A stretch of 64,000 bases of DNA. Origin: Kribbella sandramycini (lineage in GTDB: Bacteria; Actinomycetota; Actinomycetes; Propionibacteriales; Kribbellaceae). The position numbers and the translations under genes are program-made. This document shows, piece by piece, positions 1 through 8,906 of this stretch. The stretch covers positions 62,001 through 126,000 of the forward strand of contig NZ_JABJRC010000007.1 in NCBI RefSeq assembly GCF_013131805.1, read 5' to 3'. Under the pieces are notes generated by a model. That model made no database searches. It saw only the letters and a program-made list of their open reading frames with translations, and was not told the DNA's origin. Every line of letters starts with the position of its first letter. Position 1 is the first letter of the stretch.

Positions 1-676
1 TCGGCAGCGCGTTGTCGCGGGCCAGGCTGATCGCGGTCGCGTCGGCGACCCGCAGGCCGCGGGCCAGGAAGTCGTCGTACGAGAGCTGGTCGAACTTGAC
101 CGCGTCCGGGTTCTTCTTCGGGTCGGAGTCGTAGACCCCGTCCACGCCCTGCTTACCCATCAGCAGCGCCTCCGCGCCGACCTCGAGCGCGCGCTGCGCG
201 GCAACGGTGTCGGTGGAGAAGTACGGCATCCCGGAGCCGGCGCCGAAGATGACCACGCGGCCCTTCTCCAGGTGCCGCTCGGCCTTGCGCGGGATGTAGG
301 GCTCGGCGACCTGGCCCATCGTGATCGCGGTCTGCACCCGGGTCTCGATCCCGAGCTTCTCCAGGAAGTCCTGCAGGGCCAGGCAGTTCATCACGGTGCC
401 GAGCATGCCCATGTAGTCGGCGCGGTTGCGCTCCATCCCGCGCTGCTGCAGCTCGGCGCCGCGGAAGAAGTTCCCGCCGCCGACGACGATGGCGACCTGG
501 ACGCCGGCCCGGGCCACCTCCGCGATCTGCTTGGCGATCGAGTTCACCACATCGGGGTCGACGCCGAGTTTGCCGCCGCCGAACACCTCACCCGACAGTT
601 TGAGCAGCACCCGCCGGTAGGCGGGCGAATACGGCAAAGAGGCCGGATTCGTCTCGGCACCCAGGGTTTCCGTCAC
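1..676 (-). CDS. pyrH: UMP kinase, 3' end cut by window edge
   Basis: Uridylate kinase phosphorylates UMP to UDP in cytosolic pyrimidine nucleotide synthesis. Reading leftward from a GTG at 676, the protein has a short N-terminal extension followed by a segment with the residues YRRVLLKLSGEVFGG, the nucleotide-binding start of the bacterial PyrH amino-acid kinase fold. Towards the window edge it contains LRVADATAISLARDN, typical of the PyrH C-terminal third. About 225 residues are visible and only a short tail should be missing. It follows tsf on the same strand after 59 bases, the usual rpsB-tsf-pyrH order. The GTG start fits the family alignment, though a slightly different start is possible. 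Confidence 0.93.
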   Translation of the reverse strand, partial: MTETLGAETNPASLPYSPAYRRVLLKLSGEVFGGGKLGVDPDVVNSIAKQIAEVARAGVQVAIVVGGGNFFRGAELQQRGMERNRADYMGMLGTVMNCLALQDFLEKLGIETRVQTAITMGQVAEPYIPRKAERHLEKGRVVIFGAGSGMPYFSTDTVAAQRALEVGAEALLMGKQGVDGVYDSDPKKNPDAVKFDQLSYDDFLARGLRVADATAISLARDNALP

Positions 677-735
677 GATTCCGGCCTCTCCTCGTTGCGT
701 TGCCGTGCTATCAGATCCTTTGCGAGCCCGCAGGC

Positions 736-1554
736 TCAGGCGCCGACCTCGAAGCGGGCGAACCGCTTCACGGTCACGCCGGCCTCGTCCAGGACGGCCT
801 TCACGGTCTTCTTGTTCTCGGTGACCGACGGCTGCTCGAGCAGCACGACCTCCTTGAAGAAGCCGTTCACCCGGCCCTCGACGATCTTCGGCAGGGCGCC
901 CTCGGGCTTGCCCTCCTCGCGGGCGGTCGCCTCGGCGATCCGCTGCTCGTTCGCGACCGTCTCGGCCGGAACCTCTTCGCGGGTGGTGTACAGCGGCCGC
1001 ATCGCGGCGGCCTGCATCGCGGCGCCGCGGGCGGCGTCCACGTTGTCACCCTCGAACTCGACCAGAACGCCGACCTGAGCCGGCAGGTCCGCGGCGCGCT
1101 TGTGCATGTACGCCGTGACCTGGCCGTCGAACACGGCCACCTTGCCGAGCTCGAGCTTCTCGCCGATCACCGCGGCCAGGGCCTCGATGTTCTCGGCGAC
1201 CGACTTGCCGTCGGCGAGCTTCTCGGACAGCAGGCCCTCGACGTCGCCGACCTTGCTGGCCGACGCGTGCGCGACGATGTCGGCCGCGAGCTGCTGGAAC
1301 TGCTCGTTCTTGGCGACGAAGTCGGTCTCGCAGTTCAGCTGGACCAGCGCGTTCTCGGCAGCGGCCACCAGGCCGTTGCTGGCGGAGCGCTCGGCGCCCC
1401 GCTTCTGCGCCTTGGCCGCGCCGTGGATGCGCAGCTCCTCGATGGCCTTCTCGAAGTCGCCGTCGGTGGCCTCGAGGGCCTTCTTGGCGTCCATCATGCC
1501 CGCGCCGGTGGTGTCGCGGAGCTTCTTCACGTCAGCGGCGGTGTAGTTCGCCAT
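736..1554 (-). CDS. tsf: Translation elongation factor Ts
   Basis: EF-Ts is the guanine nucleotide exchange factor that regenerates EF-Tu-GTP during translation. The 272-residue protein starts MANYTAADVKKLRDTTGAGM, with the N-terminal UBA-like domain and the conserved TGAGMMDAKKAL stretch. It has the TDFVAKNEQF signature around residue 80 and then the EF-Tu-binding core. Its length is normal for actinobacteria. It lies 93 bases downstream of rpsB and is probably cotranscribed with it, as in nearly all bacteria. Confidence 0.98.
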   Translation of the reverse strand: MANYTAADVKKLRDTTGAGMMDAKKALEATDGDFEKAIEELRIHGAAKAQKRGAERSASNGLVAAAENALVQLNCETDFVAKNEQFQQLAADIVAHASASKVGDVEGLLSEKLADGKSVAENIEALAAVIGEKLELGKVAVFDGQVTAYMHKRAADLPAQVGVLVEFEGDNVDAARGAAMQAAAMRPLYTTREEVPAETVANEQRIAEATAREEGKPEGALPKIVEGRVNGFFKEVVLLEQPSVTENKKTVKAVLDEAGVTVKRFARFEVGA

Positions 1555-1647
1555 TCCTCGTTCTCTCGTCCTTCTCGATGCGGCTGGATGAGCGGGGCGG
1601 TCCGGAGCCCTGCCGCCCGCGGCGCGGGCGGCAGGATTCAGCGGATC

Positions 1648-2565
1648 TCAGGCCTCGTCGGCCTTCGGGGCCTCGGCGGCCGGGGCCTCTTCGGCGACCG
1701 GAGCCTCGGCAGCGGCCTCGGCGGCCGGGGCAGCCTCGGCGGCAGGAGCCTCTTCGGCGGCCGGGGCCTCGTCAGCCTTGGCGGCGCCGTTCTGGCTCTC
1801 CAGCAGCTCGCGCTCCCAGGCAGCCAGCGGCTCCTCGGCGCCCAGCTCCTCGCCGGCCGCGGCGGCGCCCTGGCCACCACGCGACATCAGGCCGTCGGCG
1901 ACGGCGTCCGCGACCACGCGGGTCAGCAGGCCGACCGAGCGGATGGCGTCGTCGTTACCCGGGATCGGGAAGTCGACCTCGTCCGGGTCGCAGTTGGTGT
2001 CCAGGATGCCGATGATCGGCAGCTTCAGCTTGCGCGCCTCGTCGACCGCGAGGTGCTCCTTCTTGGTGTCCACGATCCACACGGCGGCCGGGACCCGGGC
2101 CATGTCGCGGATACCGCCGAGGGTCTTGAGCAGCTTGTCGTGCTCGCGACGCTTCTGCAGCAGCTCCTTCTTGGTGACACCGGAGGCAGCGACGTCGTCG
2201 AAGTCGATCAGCTCCAGCTCCTTGAGGCGCTGCAGCCGCTTGTTGACGGTCTGGAAGTTGGTGAGCATGCCGCCCAGCCAGCGCTGGTTCACGTAGGGCA
2301 TGCCGACCCGGGTCGCCTGCTCGGCGATCGCTTCCTGGGCCTGCTTCTTGGTGCCGACGAACAGGATCGCCCCGCCCGCCGCGACCGTGCTGCGGACGAA
2401 CTCGTACGCGCGGTCGATGTAGGACAGCGACTGCTGCAGGTCGATGATGTAGATGCCGTTGCGCTCGGTGAGGATGAATCGCTTCATCTTCGGGTTCCAG
2501 CGCCGGGTCTGGTGTCCGAAGTGGACGCCACTCTCGAGCATCTGCTTCATGGTCACGACGGCCAT
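1648..2565 (-). CDS. rpsB: 30S ribosomal protein S2 with acidic Ala/Glu tail
   Basis: Small-subunit ribosomal protein S2. The start MAVVTMKQMLESGVHFGHQT and the motif RRWNPKMKRFI identify it at once. A strong Shine-Dalgarno sequence (AGGAGG) sits about 9 bases before the ATG. The conserved fold ends near residue 235. The remaining 70 or so residues are a low-complexity tail of Ala, Glu, Pro and Lys with repeated AEEAPAAE-like units, longer than in E. coli S2 but seen in actinobacteria. It is the first gene of the rpsB-tsf(-pyrH) unit. Confidence 0.98.
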   Translation of the reverse strand: MAVVTMKQMLESGVHFGHQTRRWNPKMKRFILTERNGIYIIDLQQSLSYIDRAYEFVRSTVAAGGAILFVGTKKQAQEAIAEQATRVGMPYVNQRWLGGMLTNFQTVNKRLQRLKELELIDFDDVAASGVTKKELLQKRREHDKLLKTLGGIRDMARVPAAVWIVDTKKEHLAVDEARKLKLPIIGILDTNCDPDEVDFPIPGNDDAIRSVGLLTRVVADAVADGLMSRGGQGAAAAGEELGAEEPLAAWERELLESQNGAAKADEAPAAEEAPAAEAAPAAEAAAEAPVAEEAPAAEAPKADEA

Positions 2566-2860
2566 GAGGGTGTTCCTCCTGTCGCGCCTCCAGGTATCGC
2601 CCCGGACGACGCACTCTCGGTTGCTTCGCCGCGGACCGGTCGGCCCGCCGCGCCTGATGCCCGTCGTCCGACCCCATCCAGGCCGGAGCCAGGACCGAGA
2701 GGGTCACACTGTGGTGCGGGCATGCGTAGTCGCCCCACCCGAGGTGAGGCGCCACCGGAAGTCTACGGGACCGACCCCGCAATACGCGAACCGGCCGCCG
2801 TTGTCCACAGGCGGCGAAGTCGCCGGCCGAAATCGGGCCCTTCCGCGGCATGTTCCCGTC
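2566..2860. promoter_or_regulatory. Divergent promoter region of rpsB and the M23 gene
   Basis: This 295-base gap lies between oppositely oriented genes and so must carry both promoters. A possible -10 hexamer for rpsB (TAGACT, minus strand, 2760-2765) is visible without a convincing -35. Positions 2801-2821 carry a TTGTCCACA sequence followed by GGCGGCGAAGTC. The last 18 bases of that stretch recur at 6902-6919. No gene is evident. Confidence 0.4.
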
Positions 2861-3538
2861 ATGAACATCTTCCCGCTCCTGACCACCGCATTACTCCCCG
2901 TCGCCCCAGCCCCGAGCCCCTCGGCGGCGCCGTCCGCGACCGCAGTCCAGGCTGCGGTGACCTGGCCGCTGCAGCCGCGCCCCGCGGTTGTGCACAGTTT
3001 CGAGCTTCCCGCCAAACCCTGGCTGCCCGGCCACCGCGGCCTCGACCTCGCGGGTCGCCCCGGCCAGCCCGTCCACGCCGCCACCGCCGGCACGATCACG
3101 TACGCCGGCCCCCTCGCCGGCCGCGGTGTCATCACGCTCACCGCCGGTCGTCGAAGAACCACCTACGAGCCCGTCGTCCCGGCCGTCCGCGTCGGCGCCG
3201 CCGTCACGCCCGGCGCTGTCCTGGGCCACCTCTCGGCCGCAGGCTCCCACTGCGCCCCGGCGACCTGCCTGCACTGGGGCCTCCTCGAAGGCCGCACGTA
3301 CCTCAACCCGCTGACCCTGCTCCCGAGACCGCCGATCCGCCTCCTCCCCCTGACCGGCAGACCTCAGCAACCGCCCGGCAGACCCATGCGACAGGTCACC
3401 CCCGCCTCGGACGTCCCTGCCGCGGTCAGCCCCGCCTCGGCCGCGCCGTCCGCGCACAATCGGCGTACGGCGGCCGCGGTCGTGGCGGTCAGCGCCGTGC
3501 TCAGCCTGGCCGCGCTCATCGCCGTCCGGAGGCACTAG
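2861..3538 (+). CDS. M23-type peptidase-like protein, degenerate active site
   Basis: This 225-residue protein has an N-terminal hydrophobic segment that may be a short signal peptide (MNIFPLLTTALLPVAPAP). A LytM/M23 beta domain follows at about residues 50-160. The first zinc motif is intact (GHRGLDLAG, H-x3-D). In the second motif the usual HxH reads CLHWG, so the catalytic His is replaced by Cys. A disordered Pro/Arg/Ala stretch and a C-terminal hydrophobic helix ending in RRH suggest a membrane anchor. M23 genes next to rpsB are common in actinobacteria. It probably binds peptidoglycan or regulates a hydrolase rather than cutting; activity is uncertain. The ATG at 2861 was chosen because coding similarity starts there. 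Confidence 0.75.
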   Translation: MNIFPLLTTALLPVAPAPSPSAAPSATAVQAAVTWPLQPRPAVVHSFELPAKPWLPGHRGLDLAGRPGQPVHAATAGTITYAGPLAGRGVITLTAGRRRTTYEPVVPAVRVGAAVTPGAVLGHLSAAGSHCAPATCLHWGLLEGRTYLNPLTLLPRPPIRLLPLTGRPQQPPGRPMRQVTPASDVPAAVSPASAAPSAHNRRTAAAVVAVSAVLSLAALIAVRRH

Positions 3539-3577
3539 ATGCGCCCCGCCGACGATCAGCGCCCCGATGTTCGAGGC

Positions 3578-4057
3578 TCAGCTGCCCGGGACGCGCGCCT
3601 GCCACGCGTCCTCATCCTTCGATCGGCGCTCGACTCCGGCCGGGAGCTTGTTCTTGGCCAGGTCGGTGAGCGTCGTGTGCTCCAGCACGTCCCGCAAACT
3701 CGCCCGGGCAGAGATCCACACCCGCTGCAACACGACTGCCCGCTCGTTGTAGGCGACGCTCTCCGGCCGCACGCCCGAGATGCTCACGATCGGCCCGTCG
3801 ACGGCCCGCATCACATCGGCGACCGAGACCTCGTTCGGGTCGACGGCGAGTTTCCACCCACCGGACTGCCCACGCTGGCTGGAGAGGATGCCGGCCCGGC
3901 GCAGGTCGGCCAGGATCCCCTGCAGGAAGCCGTGCGGGATCGCCTGCGCGCGGCTGAGCTCCTCGGCCGACACCACCGAGGGGTCGTTGGACACCCAGCG
4001 CTGGGTGATCTCGATCAGCGCCCGCAACGCATAGTCAGACTTCGCCGAAACCCGCAT
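3578..4057 (-). CDS. Rrf2-family transcriptional regulator without Fe-S cysteines
   Basis: A 159-residue protein starting MRVSAKSDYALRALIEITQ, the hallmark of the Rrf2 family (IscR, NsrR, RsrR, CymR). The winged helix occupies about residues 1-80, with the recognition-helix region IPHGFLQGILADLRRAGIL and the wing SQRGQSGGWKL. No cysteine is present, so it cannot hold the iron-sulfur cluster of IscR or NsrR. It is more like cluster-free members such as CymR. It sits alone between the M23 gene (convergent) and xerC, and its target cannot be read from the neighbourhood. The ATG at 4057 starts exactly at the family N-terminus. Confidence 0.88.
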   Translation of the reverse strand: MRVSAKSDYALRALIEITQRWVSNDPSVVSAEELSRAQAIPHGFLQGILADLRRAGILSSQRGQSGGWKLAVDPNEVSVADVMRAVDGPIVSISGVRPESVAYNERAVVLQRVWISARASLRDVLEHTTLTDLAKNKLPAGVERRSKDEDAWQARVPGS

Positions 4058-4153
4058 GGTCCGCAGTCTGCCGCATCCTGCGGGGTCGTCGCCGCACCCG
4101 GTCCGCCGACACACCCCCGCCGGCGCCGGGCGAAGCCTGAGCTCCGGCTGCTT

Positions 4154-5095
4154 TCACGCCCGCGGATGGGCCTGCTCGTAGGCCTTCCGGAGCCGGTCGG
4201 TCGAGACATGGGTGTAGATCTGGGTGGTCGCGAGCGACGCGTGGCCGAGCAGCTCCTGCACGCTGCGCAGATCCGCGCCGCCCTCGAGCAGGTGCGTGGC
4301 GGCCGTGTGCCGCAGCCCGTGCGGCGACAGGTCCGGCGCTTCGACGACCGCGATCCGCTCGTGTACGAGCCGCCGGACGGCGCGCTGATCGATCCGGCCG
4401 CCGCGTGCCCCGAGGAAGACCCCGGGCCCGCTGCCGTGCCGCGCCAGCCGCGGCCGGGCCTCGCCGAGCCAACGCGCCATCGCCTCCGCGGCCGGCACGC
4501 CGTACGGGACGGAGCGTTCCTTCCGGCCCTTGCCGAACACCCGGACGACGCGGCGCGAGGTGTCGACGTCGTCGATGTCCAGCGCGCAGAGCTCGCCGAC
4601 CCGGATACCCGTTGCGTAGAGCAACTCCATGATCGCCAGATCGCGCAGGCCGACGGGGCTGCCGTCGTCCGCGGCCACCGCGGCCGCGTCGAGGACGGCG
4701 CGGGTGTCGGTCAGGTTCAGCACGCCGGGCAGGCTCTTGTGCGGGCGCGGGCTGGCCAGCAGCGCGCCCGGGTCGGTCTCGATCCGCCCGGTCCGCTGCG
4801 CCCATGCCGTGAAGACGCGGGCGGCGGTGGCCCGGCGCGACATCGTGCTGCGCGCCTTGCCGAGGCTTTGCTGTTTGGCCAGCCAGGAGCGCAGCCCGCG
4901 GATGTCCAGCCCGGCGAGATCGTTGTGACCAAGCCGAATCAAATGATCGAGTAAATCCGCGACATCCCCGAGGTACGCTCTGACGGAGTGTTTGCTGAGG
5001 TCTCTTTCCGCCGTCAGATGCCGTTCGTAGTCAGTCAGTAACACCGTGAAACCTTCCGGCCAGGAAGGGTTCGCGCTGACATCGTCCGGCGTCAT
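4154..5095 (-). CDS. xerC: Tyrosine recombinase XerC
   Basis: Site-specific recombinase that, with XerD, resolves chromosome dimers at dif. The 313-residue protein has an N-terminal SAM-like core-binding domain (about residues 15-105) and a catalytic domain with all expected residues: Arg in ATGIRVGEL, Lys in FGKGRKER, HGLRH, the His in LLGHASL, and the nucleophilic Tyr in TTQIYTHV. Size and sequence fit chromosomal XerC rather than a phage integrase, and its place between rpsB and the dprA group is the usual actinobacterial one. An upstream start at 5143 is possible; neither start has a clear ribosome binding site. Confidence 0.92.
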   Translation of the reverse strand: MTPDDVSANPSWPEGFTVLLTDYERHLTAERDLSKHSVRAYLGDVADLLDHLIRLGHNDLAGLDIRGLRSWLAKQQSLGKARSTMSRRATAARVFTAWAQRTGRIETDPGALLASPRPHKSLPGVLNLTDTRAVLDAAAVAADDGSPVGLRDLAIMELLYATGIRVGELCALDIDDVDTSRRVVRVFGKGRKERSVPYGVPAAEAMARWLGEARPRLARHGSGPGVFLGARGGRIDQRAVRRLVHERIAVVEAPDLSPHGLRHTAATHLLEGGADLRSVQELLGHASLATTQIYTHVSTDRLRKAYEQAHPRA

Positions 5096-5230
5096 GCCTC
5101 GACCATGCGGGAGCGGGCCCTGGATCACAAGCCACCGCGCCATGGCGAGGAAAGGAGGGCTGGTCGATAGCCCGACGGTCGACTACTGTTCGGCCCGATT
5201 GCCCTAGTAGCAACGGAGGCACCCCTGACC

Positions 5231-6859
5231 ATGGCCCCCTCAGCGAACGGACAGACCGTAGGCCGGCGCCTGCCGGTCGAGTCGGCGTTCACTCGAGTCG
5301 AGGATGCGCGGCACCGTCTGCCGCGCCTGTTCGGTCGTCGCGACCTGGTCGTTCTCGGCCTGGGCGTGATGATCGGTTCCGGCATCTTCAGTATCAGCGG
5401 CAACCAGGCGGCGCTGACCGCCGGTCCCGCCGTGATCCTGTCGTTCGTCATCGCAGCGATCGTGTGCCTGCTGGCCGCGGCGTGTTACGCCGAGCTGTCG
5501 TCGACGATCCCGGTCTCGGGTAGCGCGTACACCTTCAGCTACGTGACCTTCGGCGAGATGTGGGCCTGGCTGGTCGGCTGGGCTCTCGTGCTCGAGCTCG
5601 TCACCGCCGCCGCGATCGTCGCGCGCGTCTGGTCCGCCTACTTCCTCGCCACCCTGGACAGTTTCGGCCTGTCCCTGCCGGCGAATGTCGCGCAGTACTT
5701 CGGCCCGGATGCCAAGCTCAACCTGGTCGCCCCGCTGCTGCTGCTCCTGCTGACCGCGATGGTCGTCACCGGCACGAAGCTCTCGGCCCGGGTGCTGACC
5801 GTGGTCGTGGCCGCGAAGGTCGCCGTCATCCTGCTGGTGATCGTGGTCGGCGCGACGCACATCAACTGGGACAACTACAAGCCGTTCGTGCCGATGCCGC
5901 GAGCCGCCTCGGCGACCGCCAGTCCAACGCTGCTGAGCTGGATACTCGACTCCTCGTTCGGCACCTTCGGCACGATGGGCATCTTCACCGCCGCGAGCTC
6001 GATCGTGTTCGCCTACATCGGCTTCGACCTGATCGCCACCGCCTCCGAGGACGCGCGGAACCCGCGCAAGACGGTCCCGCAGGGCATGCTGCTCGGCGTC
6101 GGCGCCGTCACGATCCTGTACATCGCGATGGCCGTCGTCCTGGTCGGTATGCGGCCCTACGGTCAGCTCGGCGGGAGCGCGCCGGTCTCGAGCGCGTTGT
6201 CCGCGGTCGGCGTCGGCTGGGCCGCGAAGGTGGTCAACCTGGGCGCATTACTCGCGTTGATGACCGTCATCATGGTGGTCCTGATCGCGCAGAGCCGCGT
6301 CCTGTTCAACATGGGCCGCGACGGCCTGCTGCCGAAGAGCCTCGGCCGGGTCAGCCGCGTCTACTCCTCGCCGGCCCGCGCTGCCGGGGCTGCCGGGGTG
6401 GCCGCCATCCTGCTGACTCTGTACCCGAAGGTCCTGGAGCTCGAAGAGCTGCTCGTCATCGGCGCCCTGTTCTGCTTCGCGTTCTGTGCGGTCGGCGTGC
6501 TCACCTTGCGCCGCTCCGAGCCGAACCTCGAGCGCGGTTTCCGGGTTCCGATGGTGCCGCTCATCCCGCTGCTGTCGCTGGCCGCGACGGTCTGGCTGAT
6601 GCTGAACCTCAAGACCAGCACGTGGGCCAAGTTCGGCCTCTGGATGCTGCTCGGCCTGGCCATCTACGGCCTGTACGGGCGCTGGCACAGCCGCCTGGCC
6701 AACGAAGACAGCTGGGACTTCGACATCGGCGACACCGACCCCGGGACGGGCGGCCTGCAGCCGGTCCGCCCGGCGCCGGAGGCGCGCACGGGCGAGCTCC
6801 GCGCCGTCCGGAATCCACCGCCGCCGAAACCCGGACGCGGTAAACACATGCGCAACTGA
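5231..6859 (+). CDS. APC-superfamily amino acid permease
   Basis: A 542-residue integral membrane transporter, probably a cationic or neutral amino acid:proton symporter of the CAT/YfnA type. The first helix carries the APC motif VMIGSGIFSISG. About 12 to 13 hydrophobic helices follow, including the conserved FAYIGFDLIATASEDARNP segment at about residue 260. The last 60 residues are polar and cytosolic. A GGAGG ribosome binding site precedes the ATG. It is divergent from xerC and followed by a strong hairpin, so it is likely a single-gene unit. Substrate is not determinable here. Confidence 0.9.
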   Translation: MAPSANGQTVGRRLPVESAFTRVEDARHRLPRLFGRRDLVVLGLGVMIGSGIFSISGNQAALTAGPAVILSFVIAAIVCLLAAACYAELSSTIPVSGSAYTFSYVTFGEMWAWLVGWALVLELVTAAAIVARVWSAYFLATLDSFGLSLPANVAQYFGPDAKLNLVAPLLLLLLTAMVVTGTKLSARVLTVVVAAKVAVILLVIVVGATHINWDNYKPFVPMPRAASATASPTLLSWILDSSFGTFGTMGIFTAASSIVFAYIGFDLIATASEDARNPRKTVPQGMLLGVGAVTILYIAMAVVLVGMRPYGQLGGSAPVSSALSAVGVGWAAKVVNLGALLALMTVIMVVLIAQSRVLFNMGRDGLLPKSLGRVSRVYSSPARAAGAAGVAAILLTLYPKVLELEELLVIGALFCFAFCAVGVLTLRRSEPNLERGFRVPMVPLIPLLSLAATVWLMLNLKTSTWAKFGLWMLLGLAIYGLYGRWHSRLANEDSWDFDIGDTDPGTGGLQPVRPAPEARTGELRAVRNPPPPKPGRGKHMRN

Positions 6860-6882
6860 CGCACTCCCGATAAAGCTCTCCC

Positions 6883-6918
6883 ACTTCGCCGTCTGTGGTT
6901 TTCCACAGGCGGCGAAGT
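6883..6918 (+). terminator. Hairpin after the permease gene
   Basis: A 16-base stem (ACTTCGCCGTCTGTGG paired with CCACAGGCGGCGAAGT, one G-U pair) closed by a TTTT loop lies 23 bases after the permease stop. It is a good factor-independent stem though it lacks a U tail, as is common in high-GC actinobacteria. The 18 bases 6902-6919, which span the right arm, match 2804-2821, so it may instead belong to a small repeated element. Confidence 0.6.
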
Positions 6919-6972
6919 CATGTTCGAAACAGCCTCCGAACTCGGCATGTTCTTGGTCGGAGGTGGTCATCG

Positions 6973-7329
6973 ATGCGGACCAGAAATGCCGTCGGGCGAT
7001 TCGGCGAGGAGCTCGCCGCCAGATATCTCACGACCAACGGTTTCGCCGTCCTCGAGCGCAACTGGCGCTGTGAGCTGGGCGAGATCGACATCGTCGCGCG
7101 GGAGGGCGACACCCTGGTCGTCTGCGAGGTGAAAACCCGCCGCGGCCTCGGCTACGGCTCCCCGCTGGAATCCATCACTTATCGCAAACTCGTCACCCTG
7201 CGGAAACTCGCCGGCGCCTGGCTGCAATGTCACCAGCTCCGCCCGGCGGCAATTCGCATCGACATCATCGCCATTCTTCTCGACAAGAACGCGCCGCCCC
7301 GGGTGGACCATCTACGCGGAGCGGCCTGA
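6973..7329 (+). CDS. YraN family (UPF0102) endonuclease-like protein
   Basis: A 118-residue protein of the YraN/UPF0102 family, which has a restriction-endonuclease-like fold. Visible signatures are GRFGEELAARYL, ERNWRCELGEIDIVARE and CEVKTRRG, containing the E-x-D...E-x-K core of that fold. Its exact role is unknown; its constant association with yifB and dprA suggests DNA processing. Its TGA overlaps the yifB ATG (TGATG), indicating translational coupling. The ATG at 6973 fits the family length. Confidence 0.93.
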   Translation: MRTRNAVGRFGEELAARYLTTNGFAVLERNWRCELGEIDIVAREGDTLVVCEVKTRRGLGYGSPLESITYRKLVTLRKLAGAWLQCHQLRPAAIRIDIIAILLDKNAPPRVDHLRGAA

Positions 7330-8906
7330 TGACGCTGGCACAGACGTGGTCCGTCGCGCTGGTCGGTCTCGAGGGCCATCTGGTCGAGGTCGAGGCCGAT
7401 ATCGCCCAGGGCTTGCCGAAGACATCGCTGATCGGCCTCCCGGATGCATCGCTGTCCGAGGCGCGCGACCGGGTGCGCGCGGCCGTGGTCAACAGCGGCG
7501 AGCGGTTCCCCGACCGTAAGGTCACCATCGGCCTCTCCCCCGCGACACTGCCGAAGACAGGTTCGCACTACGACGTCGCCATAGCTGTCGCTCTCCTTGC
7601 CGCGGCCGGCGCCGTCGAGGTCGCCTCCTCCCGGCGAACGGCGATCATCGGTGAGCTCGGCCTCGACGGGCGGATCCGTGAAGTGCGCGGCGCCCTCGCG
7701 ATGACGCTCGCGGTGTCGCGCTCCGGTTTCGACCGCATCGTCGTCCCCGAGCTGAATGCCGGCGAAGCCCGGCTCGTCCCTGGGATCGACGTGTACGGCG
7801 TTCGCTCGCTGCGCCAGGTCCTCGCGCTGATGCGTGGCGTCGAGGTCCCGGATGAGGAGCCCGTGCGGGCCGAGCCGCGACTGCTGTCGGAGTCGCTGAC
7901 CCGTGTCCCGGAAGTCGATCTGCACGATGTGATCGGTCAGCAGGAGGGGCGGCGCGCGATCGAGGCGGCCGCCGCCGGCGGTCACCACCTCTTCCTGCAC
8001 GGCCCGCCCGGCTCGGGCAAGACGATGCTGGCCGAGCGGCTGGCCGGCCTGATGCCGGAGCTGAGTACGGAGGAGTCGCTCGAAGTGTCCGCGGTCCATT
8101 CCTTGGCGGGGCTCCTCAATGGCGAGGCCGAGCTGGTCCGGCGTCCGCCTTTCATCGCACCTCATCACACCGCTTCGCTGTCCAGCCTGGTCGGCGGCGG
8201 CTCCGGCGTCCCGCGCCCCGGCGCCATCAGCTGTGCGCATCGCGGCGTCCTCTTCATCGACGAAGCCCCGGAGATGCACCCGCTCACCCTCGACACGCTG
8301 CGCCAGCCGCTGGAGTCCGGCTTCATCGAAGTGCACCGCTCGGCAGCCGTCGCCAAGTTCCCGGCGCGTTTCATGCTCGTCCTCGCGGCGAACCCTTGCC
8401 CCTGCGGTCTCTCCGGCGTCCAGAACGCAGTCTGCAAATGCACCCCACAACATCTGGCCCGCTACCAGCAACGCATCAGCGGCCCGATCAAGGACCGCCT
8501 CGACATCCAGCGTCAGATCCTGCCCGCGGCCCACCGGGGTTCCGACCTCGACCCCTCCGAGCCCACCGCAACCGTCGCCGAACGCGTCCAACTCGCCCGC
8601 GACCGCCAGGCCCACCGCTACCGATCAACCGCCTGGACCCTCAACAGCCAGGTCCCCGGCGCCCTCCTCCGCCGCGACTTCCCCCTCGACGCCCCCTCCC
8701 GACAACTCCTCGAAGACCACTACGCCTCCGGCCGCCTCACCGGCCGCGGCTTCGACCGCGTCATGCGCGTCGCCTGGACCCTCGCCGACCTCCAAGGCAC
8801 CCCCCAACCCACCCTCGACCAAACCCACGAAGCCTTCCAACTCCGCACCGGCGACCCCCTAACCCCCTACACCGACCACCGCCCCCTCAAAGGACCCACC
8901 CCATGA
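7329..8906 (+). CDS. YifB/ComM-type Mg-chelatase-like AAA+ ATPase
   Basis: A 525-residue protein of the YifB/ComM family. ComM is a hexameric helicase promoting branch migration during natural transformation. The N-terminal ChlI-like domain (about 20-150) includes GLPKTSLIGLPDASL. The AAA+ core has Walker A HGPPGSGKTMLAERL near residue 225 and Walker B GVLFIDEAPEM near 310, with the zinc-like cysteines of the family in NPCPCG...C-x-C. The C-terminal helical domain completes it. It is the middle gene of yraN-yifB-dprA. The last 400 bases are unusually C-rich in third positions. Confidence 0.94.
   Translation: MTLAQTWSVALVGLEGHLVEVEADIAQGLPKTSLIGLPDASLSEARDRVRAAVVNSGERFPDRKVTIGLSPATLPKTGSHYDVAIAVALLAAAGAVEVASSRRTAIIGELGLDGRIREVRGALAMTLAVSRSGFDRIVVPELNAGEARLVPGIDVYGVRSLRQVLALMRGVEVPDEEPVRAEPRLLSESLTRVPEVDLHDVIGQQEGRRAIEAAAAGGHHLFLHGPPGSGKTMLAERLAGLMPELSTEESLEVSAVHSLAGLLNGEAELVRRPPFIAPHHTASLSSLVGGGSGVPRPGAISCAHRGVLFIDEAPEMHPLTLDTLRQPLESGFIEVHRSAAVAKFPARFMLVLAANPCPCGLSGVQNAVCKCTPQHLARYQQRISGPIKDRLDIQRQILPAAHRGSDLDPSEPTATVAERVQLARDRQAHRYRSTAWTLNSQVPGALLRRDFPLDAPSRQLLEDHYASGRLTGRGFDRVMRVAWTLADLQGTPQPTLDQTHEAFQLRTGDPLTPYTDHRPLKGPTP

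Noticed and set aside
2801..2809. TTGTCCACA as a replication origin DnaA box cluster
   Set aside because: Only single copies are seen and there is no dnaA/dnaN context; kept only as part of a shared 18-base element.
700..3669. A 989-codon open frame on the plus strand across rpsB and tsf
   Set aside because: It is antisense to two certain ribosomal/translation genes; its Arg/Ala/Gly/Leu-rich composition is the usual GC-skew shadow.
4154..5095. XerC gene as evidence of an integrated phage or island
   Set aside because: Sequence and location match the chromosomal recombinase, with no att-like repeats, tRNA or phage genes nearby.
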